Source of the DNA: Bacillota bacterium
GTDB lineage: Bacteria > Bacillota > Desulfitobacteriia > Desulfitobacteriales > JAJXUE01
Assembly: GCA_021786555.1 (NCBI GenBank)
Contig: JAJYNB010000158.1
Coordinates: 1 to 5,158 of the forward strand
DNA length: 5,158 nucleotides
Direction of reading: 5' to 3'
Shown here: piece after piece, positions 1 to 4,004 of the stretch
Layout: each line of letters opens with the position of its first letter
Position numbering within the stretch: the stretch's first letter is position 1
Notes under the pieces: model-generated
Databases searched by the model: none
What the model was told of the DNA's origin: nothing
What the model saw: the letters and a program-made list of their open reading frames with translations, nothing else
Program-made: the position numbers and the translations under genes

Positions 1-1
1 G

Positions 2-124
2 TATCTAATAAAATTACAAAACGGCAAATATGCAGCACATAATCCAATAGATGGGGTATTACAAATAGATAATGGAAAAGTAAAATTTAAAGATAAAGAG
101 TATGATCTTAATAGCATAAATTAA
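2..124 (+). CDS. C-terminal fragment of an unrecognised AT-rich gene
   Basis: An open frame enters from the left edge and ends at TAA (122-124), giving 40 residues that finish in DLNSIN. The fragment is hydrophilic and rich in Lys, Asn, Asp and Ile, with no membrane segment, cysteine or recognisable motif. Its codons are strongly AT-biased (AAA, ATA, AAT, GAT dominate), unlike the GC-richer genes to the right, which suggests acquired DNA. The pattern of alternating hydrophobic residues with NG and DG turns looks like beta structure, but this is only an impression. I do not recognise the family. Its reality as a gene rests on the composition and on a hairpin about 65 bases downstream. Confidence 0.5.
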   Translation, partial: YLIKLQNGKYAAHNPIDGVLQIDNGKVKFKDKEYDLNSIN

Positions 125-190
125 GTCTATCGTCCAAGTAAACACTTTAACTGCCATTCGTGAATATTGAAAAAAGAGCTTCAATGAAAT

Positions 191-221
191 AGCCCCCTAC
201 GTTTTATGTTGTAGAGGGGCT
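191..221. terminator. Probable bidirectional intrinsic terminator between convergent genes
   Basis: A stem of ten base pairs with one bulged A closes a ten-base loop: AGCCCCCTAC (191-200) pairs with GTAGAGGGGCT (211-221). It lies between the + strand fragment ending at 124 and the - strand holin-like remnant ending at 252, so it could serve both. The U-tract is weak on either side (GTTCT after it on +, ATTTCATT after it on -), so termination strength is uncertain. Confidence 0.55.
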
Positions 222-251
222 GTTCTCTGTGAGGCGGAGGCTTTCTCCCTT

Positions 252-461
252 TTATGATCGGGATTCTGCTACAGATTGACCAATTTGCTTTATCAACGTG
301 AACACAGCATCCTCAATCAGATGGTCAATATCGGCTGGTTTCAAAGCACCTTTGGTCAGTTCGGTTAACTTTTGAACGGCAGCAGCTTTTTTCTCTTCCA
401 TGTGAGCGTCTTTCATTGTTTGCTCAACGGCAGCTACGGCGATAGAGGCCAAGGCTTTAGA
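252..461 (-). pseudogene. Remnant of an LLH-family phage holin (C-terminal part)
   Basis: The frame is open from just after an in-frame TAA (464-462) to the stop at 252, about 69 residues. It has no ATG; the only candidate start is TTG at 452-450, which has no ribosome binding site. The protein has the layout I associate with the C-terminal half of LLH-type (superfamily 6) phage holins: a helix with VEQTMKDAH, then EEKKAAAVQKLTEL, then a PADIDHLIEDAVFTLIKQ helix. Holins of this family normally begin with a transmembrane segment of some 20-40 extra residues. No such segment is found upstream in this frame, which meets two stops (464-462 and 479-477). I therefore read this as a 5'-truncated, decayed gene. 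The family match is from memory of sequence style and needs a profile search. A small intact soluble protein using TTG cannot be excluded. Confidence 0.5.
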
Positions 462-465
462 TTAA

Positions 466-727
466 ATCGGTCGGTCTTAATGTTCGCCCCCCTAGGTTTT
501 TGACCATTAAATGGTTTTTCTCTTTGCACTAGGCGTAACCCCTGTGTAAGGTGGGGGCATAACTTGCAAAGGGGTAGCTATGGGGTGGGGTTGTTTCTTT
601 ACTTGCTAGACGTTGCTGTCCAGCTTTCTTATTTTTAGCGTTTGCCCTGTCAGAAATTAACTCTTGTACTAATCCGAATTTTACCGCTAGAATAGAGACA
701 CGCACTAGATTTGCGTATTTCCCACGA
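466..727. other. AT-rich gene-poor stretch, probable eroded element DNA
   Basis: There is no convincing gene here on either strand. The + strand gives only very short ORFs. The stretch contains a near-palindrome ACCATTAAATGGT (503-515) flanked by two GGTTTTT copies (496-502 and 513-519). It also has G/C runs that can form alternative short hairpins (about 486-494 and 537-596), and copies of GCACTAG at 526-532 and 702-708. The only long open frame is the small - strand ORF listed separately. I see no IS ends, CRISPR repeats or riboswitch that I can name. Confidence 0.4.
529..705 (-). CDS. Small hypothetical ORF, 58 codons, GTG start
   Basis: A - strand frame is open from 738 to the TAG at 531-529. 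It has no ATG; the first usable start is GTG at 705-703, giving 58 residues beginning MRVSILAVKFGLVQEL. The first 16 residues are hydrophobic and could form an amphipathic or membrane helix. A basic stretch (DRANAKNKKAGQQR) and a Pro/Tyr-rich tail follow. The ribosome binding site is poor: only a GGGAAA about 15 bases upstream. The amino acid make-up is more protein-like than a random frame in AT-rich DNA, and the frame extends upstream of the GTG, so it may also be the tail of a broken gene. I do not recognise the family, and coding status is uncertain. Confidence 0.2.
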   Translation of the reverse strand: MRVSILAVKFGLVQELISDRANAKNKKAGQQRLASKETTPPHSYPFASYAPTLHRGYA

Positions 728-729
728 AA

Positions 730-785
730 AAAACCGCACTAGACCACCGTAAAATAACGCTCAGATACGATGGTTATGCGGTTTT
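730..785 (-). terminator. Second hairpin downstream of tRNA-Leu, terminator-like on the - strand
   Basis: AAAACCGCA...ACCACCG (730-749) pairs imperfectly with CGATGGTTATGCGGTTTT (768-785) around an 18-base loop. Read on the - strand, the stem is followed by seven consecutive U residues (complement of the A-run 727-733), as in an intrinsic terminator. It sits just beyond the compact terminator at 794-830, so it may be a backup. The arms are interrupted by unpaired CTA bases, and the left arm contains a GCACTAGA copy, so a role in recombination is an alternative. Confidence 0.45.
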
Positions 786-793
786 AGGAACGT

Positions 794-830
794 AAAACAA
801 AAAACGTGACTCCCTTTCGGAAATCACGTT
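794..830 (-). terminator. Intrinsic terminator of tRNA-Leu
   Basis: AACGTGA (803-809) pairs with TCACGTT (824-830). An inner TCC/GGA stem and a tight CUUUC-type loop complete the hairpin. On the - strand the stem is followed by GTTTTTTGTTTT (complement of 794-805). It begins 11 bases after the encoded CCA of the tRNA, the expected place for the tRNA transcript end. Confidence 0.85.
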
Positions 831-840
831 AATCAGCTTT

Positions 841-927
841 TGGTGCGGTCGAGAGGACTTGAACCTCCATGCCCTTGCGAGCACTAGAACCTGAATCTAG
901 CGCGTCTGCCAGTTCCGCCACGACCGC
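841..927 (-). tRNA. tRNA-Leu (anticodon CAG), 3' CCA encoded
   Basis: On the - strand the gene begins GCGGTCG (927-921), which pairs perfectly with CGACCGC before the discriminator A and the encoded CCA (843-841). The anticodon arm is CTAGA-TTCAGGT-TCTAG, giving anticodon CAG, which reads the leucine codon CUG. The long variable arm (TGCTCGCAAGGGCA) is typical of class II leucine tRNAs. The T arm carries TTCAAGT between GAGG and CCTC. Total length is 87 bases including CCA. It has its own promoter and terminator and lies on the same strand just downstream of the sigma factor gene. The adjoining DNA on the 3' side of the tRNA looks phage-derived, and tRNA 3' ends are common integrase targets. 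Confidence 0.97.
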
Positions 928-939
928 GTGACAAAGACT

Positions 940-968
940 ATTATATAAATTCTATCAGTTGATGTCAA
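940..968 (-). promoter_or_regulatory. Consensus sigma-A promoter of tRNA-Leu
   Basis: On the - strand TTGACA (968-963) and TATAAT (945-940) are separated by exactly 17 bases, a perfect match to the housekeeping consensus. Transcription should begin about 6-7 bases further on, near 933, leaving only a few leader bases before the tRNA 5' end at 927. The -35 box starts nine bases after the sigma gene's stop codon. Confidence 0.9.
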
Positions 969-977
969 GAAGAATAA

Positions 978-1598
978 TTAGCCAACCTTGTGGTGCTGTT
1001 CCTTGTAAACAGCGGTTTTCTTCTTGATTCTTTGAATGGCGTTATCCAGCGCCTTGGGCTTCAAGCCGAGGGTTTGGGCCAGTTCCTGCTGCTTGTATCC
1101 GGCCACAAAATGGTAGGCAAACACCTTGCGCTCCATTTCGGACAGGCTCTTGGTCAGGTCGCGGATGATTGAGCGGGCTTCCTGGATATCGATAACGGTC
1201 TGCTCCGGGTCGCAGCCCGAGGGCATCCGCTCCAGGTAGGTGTGTTCGTTATCCTCGGCCAGGCTGTTGTGCAGGGAGTAGGCCGTGTTGAAAGTAACGT
1301 GTTTACGCCGGTTGTGGGCCCTTAAAGTGTCGATCAGCTTACGTTTGATGCACATGCGGATGAAGTGGGTAAAGGGATGGCCGCAGTCCGGGTCATATGA
1401 TTGAACCGCCCGGTAAATGGCTATCCGGCCCTCCTGGAGAAGGTCATCGTATTCAGCCCGCTGCAGGAAGTATTTGCAGGCAATCTTGCGAATTTCTGGT
1501 TCATAGCGCTTGATCAAGACAGTGTAGGCATCCTGCTGCCCGTCTTTTGCCCGGGTGATCAAGTCCTCGTCTTCAAACAGCTCAAAATTCTGGGTCAT
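978..1598 (-). CDS. SigH-like RNA polymerase sigma factor (sigma-70 family, regions 2 and 4)
   Basis: This 206-residue protein should direct RNA polymerase to a specific promoter class. Sigma-70 region 2 spans about residues 10-95: DDLLQEGRIAIYRAV at 51-65 is the core-binding helix, followed by the -10 recognition helices to about 93. Region 4 spans about 148-194, with the SEMERKVF motif and a helix-turn-helix near 168-190 ending DNAIQRIKKK. There is no region 1.1 or 3, and the length is close to B. subtilis SigH (218 aa), whose region 4 reads similarly (ERKVL...SIDNALQRVKRK). The longest frame opens with GTG at 1610, but that codon overlaps the GGAGGT ribosome binding site (1614-1609). The ATG at 1598, ten bases after the site, is the likely start. 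It has its own promoter, with tRNA-Leu immediately downstream. Whether it is SigH itself or a paralogue is unclear, because the usual sigH neighbours (ribosomal and nusG region) are absent. Confidence 0.88.
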   Translation of the reverse strand: MTQNFELFEDEDLITRAKDGQQDAYTVLIKRYEPEIRKIACKYFLQRAEYDDLLQEGRIAIYRAVQSYDPDCGHPFTHFIRMCIKRKLIDTLRAHNRRKHVTFNTAYSLHNSLAEDNEHTYLERMPSGCDPEQTVIDIQEARSIIRDLTKSLSEMERKVFAYHFVAGYKQQELAQTLGLKPKALDNAIQRIKKKTAVYKEQHHKVG

Positions 1599-1608
1599 TG
1601 ATTCAATC

Positions 1609-1614
1609 ACCTCC
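1609..1614 (-). promoter_or_regulatory. Ribosome binding site that fixes the sigma factor start
   Basis: GGAGGT lies ten bases before the ATG at 1598. The upstream in-frame GTG (1610-1608) overlaps this site and so cannot be the start served by it. This removes the first four residues (M-I-E-S) of the longest frame. Confidence 0.8.
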
Positions 1615-1640
1615 AGGTCTAATAATCAAAAGTCTTACTC

Positions 1641-1671
1641 ATTATAGCAGACATTTTTAACTTATTGTCAT
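1641..1671 (-). promoter_or_regulatory. Extended -10 promoter of the sigma factor gene
   Basis: TATAAT (1646-1641) is preceded by TGC, giving the extended -10 form TGCTATAAT. A -35-like ATGACA (1671-1666) lies 19 bases upstream, slightly long, which the extended -10 would compensate. The predicted start is near 1634, about 35 bases before the ATG. Confidence 0.65.
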
Positions 1672-1706
1672 AGTAATTTATGTATAAATAAAAATTAGGC
1701 AGGTTT

Positions 1707-1725
1707 TTCGTTATATATTAACGAA
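1707..1725. promoter_or_regulatory. Palindrome upstream of the sigma promoter, possible operator
   Basis: TTCGTTA (1707-1713) and TAACGAA (1719-1725) are perfect inverted copies around TATAT. The site is about 35 bases upstream of the sigma gene's -35 box and lies between that promoter and the mrp terminator. It has no following T-run, so it is not a good terminator. The geometry fits a dimeric regulator site, but no regulator can be named. Confidence 0.35.
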
Positions 1726-1748
1726 TATAATTACTTTTGAATGGAATG

Positions 1749-1774
1749 AAAAAAAGCCGCAAATTTGCGGCTTT
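1749..1774 (-). terminator. Intrinsic terminator of mrp
   Basis: On the - strand AAAGCCGC pairs with GCGGCTTT (1774-1753) around a small AAATTT-type loop. It is followed by seven U residues (complement of A-run 1755-1749). It starts about 12 bases beyond the mrp stop codon and isolates mrp from the sigma factor gene downstream. Confidence 0.92.
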
Positions 1775-1785
1775 CTAAGTTTAGA

Positions 1786-2853
1786 CTACTGCCATTCTTT
1801 ATCAACCTCTTGGGCTAATTGGCTGAAGACCTGGCCGGCCGGAGAATCAGCGCCATGCAGGGCTACCGGTTCGCCGCTGTCGCCGCGCTCCCGGACTTCA
1901 GCGCCCAGCGGAATTTGGGCCAGAAGCCTGACATTCAGGCTGTGGGCAGTCTCTTCGCCGCCGCCCTGGCCAAAAATATAATGGGGCTTGCTGCAGTTGT
2001 CACAGATGAAATAAGCCATGTTTTCCACCACGCCCAGAACGGTCAGGTTCATTTTTTTGGCCATAAGGCCAACTCTGGCCGCAACTTTATAAGCAGAGGC
2101 CTGGGGTGTGGTTACAATCAGCACCCGGGCTTTGGGCAGCATCTGCATGGCGCTGATGGCTATATCGCCGGTGCCTGGAGGGGAGTCCAGCAGGAGGTAG
2201 TCCAGCTCGCCCCAAACCACATCGGTAAGAAACTGTTCCAAGGCCTTCATCAGCATAGGCCCGCGCCAGATTACCGGAGTATCTTCCCCGGCGAAACTGC
2301 CCATGGAAATGATTTTTACCCCGTGAGCCTCCAGAGGCAGAATGGTGTTCTCACCCAATGCTGTGGGCTGGCCCATGGCCCCAATCATGCGGGGGATGCT
2401 AAAGCCGTAGATGTCGGCGTCAAGAATTCCCACCTTTTTGCCTTGGCGGGCCAGGGCTACCGCCAGGTTCACTGTAACGGTAGATTTGCCAACCCCGCCT
2501 TTGCCGCTCGATACCATGATAACCCTGGTTTTGGATTCTGCATCCATAATAGGTGATTTAGCTTCTTTGGCCGGGTGCAAGTGCTCCAGTAATGTTTTTT
2601 TCTCTTCATCACTCATCACACCGAGTTTCACGCTGACCGCTTCCACTCCGGTCAGGGAGCGGAGTTTTTCTTCGACTGAAGTGCGAATCTGACTCTGCAT
2701 CGGGCATCCGGCCACGGTTAAGGCCAGTTCCACTGCGACATTTGCTCCGTCAATCTGGATACTGCGCACCATGTTCAGGTCGACAATATTCTGGTGGATT
2801 TCCGGATCCATAACCTCTCTCAATGCTTCTCTAACCCCGGCTTCTGTTACCAT
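1786..2853 (-). CDS. mrp: Mrp/NBP35-family Fe-S cluster carrier ATPase (ApbC-type)
   Basis: A 355-residue cytosolic P-loop ATPase of the Mrp/ApbC family, whose members bind an [4Fe-4S] cluster at a dimer interface and hand it to target proteins. An N-terminal DUF59 (MIP18-like) domain occupies about residues 1-80, with VMDPEIHQNIVDLNMV and the conserved TVAGCP cysteine (C50). The ATPase follows: deviant Walker A SSGKGGVGKST (115-125), DADIYG (145-150), Walker B LLLDSPPGTGD (220-230), and the cluster-binding CxxC, C284 and C287, in YFICDNCSKP. Length is normal for a DUF59-fused Mrp. The longest frame opens 17 codons earlier at 2904, but GGAGG at 2868-2864 sits ten bases before the ATG at 2853 and inside that extension, so 2853 is preferred. 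The gene is followed by its own terminator. It is divergent from two probable Fe-S proteins, its possible clients. Confidence 0.95.
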   Translation of the reverse strand: MVTEAGVREALREVMDPEIHQNIVDLNMVRSIQIDGANVAVELALTVAGCPMQSQIRTSVEEKLRSLTGVEAVSVKLGVMSDEEKKTLLEHLHPAKEAKSPIMDAESKTRVIMVSSGKGGVGKSTVTVNLAVALARQGKKVGILDADIYGFSIPRMIGAMGQPTALGENTILPLEAHGVKIISMGSFAGEDTPVIWRGPMLMKALEQFLTDVVWGELDYLLLDSPPGTGDIAISAMQMLPKARVLIVTTPQASAYKVAARVGLMAKKMNLTVLGVVENMAYFICDNCSKPHYIFGQGGGEETAHSLNVRLLAQIPLGAEVRERGDSGEPVALHGADSPAGQVFSQLAQEVDKEWQ

Positions 2854-2863
2854 TTTCTGTGTT

Positions 2864-2868
2864 CCTCC
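2864..2868 (-). promoter_or_regulatory. Ribosome binding site that fixes the mrp start
   Basis: GGAGG (within GGGAGGAA) lies ten bases before the ATG at 2853. The upstream ATG of the longest frame (2904) has no comparable site. The 17-residue extension (MAKGILLSRF...) also does not resemble the family's N-terminus. Confidence 0.8.
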
Positions 2869-2880
2869 CATGTTAAATCT

Positions 2881-3080
2881 GCTTAGCAATATCCCTTTTG
2901 CCAAGTTTAATTTCCGAATAGATTTAATGTAACACTATTTGCGCCGGAAAACAAACAGATTGAGCAGAATCCAGGCGCAATTTTGCACCGGGTCCGGGAA
3001 TTTCCCCAGGCCCGCTTTGTTGTTTGTGGGCGCGGTTCCCGGGCTAAGCATATTATACAATGGTACATAACTTAGCTAAG
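2881..3080. promoter_or_regulatory. Divergent control region between mrp and the U32 operon
   Basis: This region separates mrp (-) from the U32-like operon (+). It holds TTGCGCC/GGCGCAA (2939-2945 and 2974-2980), CCGGGAA/TTCCCGG (2994-3000 and 3036-3042) and a perfect palindrome CTTAGCTAAG (3071-3080). GCTAAGC occurs at 3043-3049 on + and at 2887-2881 on -, and the palindrome contains GCTAAG again. A -10-like TATTAT (3051-3056) is present for the + operon, but no convincing -35 is found at proper spacing. No clear consensus promoter is visible for mrp. Binding sites are inferred from symmetry only. Confidence 0.4.
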
Positions 3081-3098
3081 GATTGTTGAGGTGTTGAT

Positions 3099-3989
3099 AT
3101 GGAGTGGGCCTTGGGCGCTCCCGATTTCCAGAGTTTGAAGCTGTGCACCAATCCCTGGCAGGAAGCTCTGCTCAAGAAAACACCGGAGATACATCAAAGC
3201 CTTGAGGAACTAGCCGGTCCAATCAATTTTACCCGGCTGTATTTTGGCCAGGAATTTTGCGAGAGGGACTTGCCTTCAACCGGGCAGCTCTTAAAAGCAG
3301 TGGAAAAGGCGCAGAACCAGAGGATGGACTTTACGCTGGTTACTCCCTACGTTACGGAGGAAGGATTGAAAAAATTAGAGGTTTTATTGCGGGAACTGGC
3401 AACTCTTACACAGGACCCCGAGGTGGTTGTGAACGACTGGGGAGTGTTGAACCTGCTGCATAAAAAATTTCCTGCTCTGGAGCCGGTCCTGGGCAGACTT
3501 TTGAACAAGACCTGGCGGGATCCGCGGATGACGCAGGTCCCGGCTGAAAATCAGGAACCCTTCCGCCGCTGCAGCCTGGCCGGGCCCCACATGCAGAGGC
3601 TGCTGCGGCAGTTCAGAGTGAGCAGGGTGGAACTGGATTACCCCTTCCAGGGGTTGGACGAAAGTTTACCGGACTGGGGATTTACTTCTTCGCTCTACCT
3701 GCCTTATGGCTGCATAACCACAGGCCGGATCTGTCTTTTGGGCTCCTGGGGCCGGCCTGCTGCCGAGAAGTTTAATCCAGGGGCTAAAAACTGCAGCCAA
3801 AAGTGCAAGTCCTATTGGCTGGAATTAAAGGATGCCAGCGGGCAGGTGGAGCAGGGCCCAGACTGGCGCATCGTACAGAGGGGCAATGCAGTCTTTTACG
3901 TGCAGCTGCGGCAGTGTCTTAGGAAAGGTTTGACACAGGCAAAAAGTTTGGGTGTGGACAGGGTTGTCTTCCAACCCCGGCCTTTGTAG
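3099..3989 (+). CDS. UbiV-like U32-related protein, probable [4Fe-4S] partner subunit
   Basis: A 296-residue soluble protein without signal peptide or membrane segment. I read it as a divergent U32-like protein resembling UbiV, the partner of UbiU. The matching blocks are: a strand ending RLYFGQEFCERD (46-57), like UbiV's IYLGEAVC; FTLVTPYVTEEG (78-89); the VVVNDWGVLNLL strand (109-120), like ASDLGVVN; VSRVELDYPFQG (174-185); YGCITTGRICLLGS (203-216); and NCSQKC (231-236). UbiV binds its cluster with one early cysteine and a later C...C-x3-C set. The candidates here are C54, C212, C232 and C236, with the C-x3-C spacing conserved. GAGGTG (3088-3093) precedes the ATG by five bases. The downstream U32 gene starts 15 bases after the stop, so the two are almost certainly cotranscribed and may form a heterodimer. 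Substrate is unknown. The UbiV resemblance is by eye. Confidence 0.6.
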   Translation: MEWALGAPDFQSLKLCTNPWQEALLKKTPEIHQSLEELAGPINFTRLYFGQEFCERDLPSTGQLLKAVEKAQNQRMDFTLVTPYVTEEGLKKLEVLLRELATLTQDPEVVVNDWGVLNLLHKKFPALEPVLGRLLNKTWRDPRMTQVPAENQEPFRRCSLAGPHMQRLLRQFRVSRVELDYPFQGLDESLPDWGFTSSLYLPYGCITTGRICLLGSWGRPAAEKFNPGAKNCSQKCKSYWLELKDASGQVEQGPDWRIVQRGNAVFYVQLRQCLRKGLTQAKSLGVDRVVFQPRPL

Positions 3990-3992
3990 AAA

Positions 3993-3998
3993 GAGGTG
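3993..3998 (+). promoter_or_regulatory. Ribosome binding site that fixes the U32 gene start
   Basis: GAGGTG lies just after the stop of the preceding gene and gives eight bases between GAGG and the GTG at 4005. The earlier in-frame GTG (3996-3998) is part of the site itself. Starting at 4005 also gives the family-like N-terminus M-K-I-T-A-P-V. Confidence 0.75.
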
Positions 3999-4004
3999 AA
4001 CAGA

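Noticed and set aside
166..185. ATTGAA/TTCAAT inverted repeat as terminator of the left-edge gene
   Set aside because: Six A/T-rich pairs without a following T-run; the GC-rich hairpin at 191-221 is the better candidate.
453..840. CRISPR array, insertion sequence ends or a known riboswitch
   Set aside because: The GCACTAG copies are too short and irregularly spaced for CRISPR. No transposase or matching terminal repeats were seen, and no riboswitch consensus was recognised.
990..1601. Two + strand open frames opposite the sigma factor gene
   Set aside because: Both are antisense to a well-supported sigma-70 family gene and have no ribosome binding sites or motifs.
1819..2556. Long + strand open frame (245 codons)
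   Set aside because: It lies entirely antisense to mrp, whose motifs are unambiguous. It has no family features and is a codon-bias shadow.
2411..2692. + strand open frame of 93 codons
   Set aside because: Antisense to the mrp N-terminal half, with no recognisable protein features.
2881..2903. TTGGCA...TTGC resembling a sigma-54 promoter before mrp on the - strand
   Set aside because: The GG-to-GC distance is 13 bases instead of the required 10.
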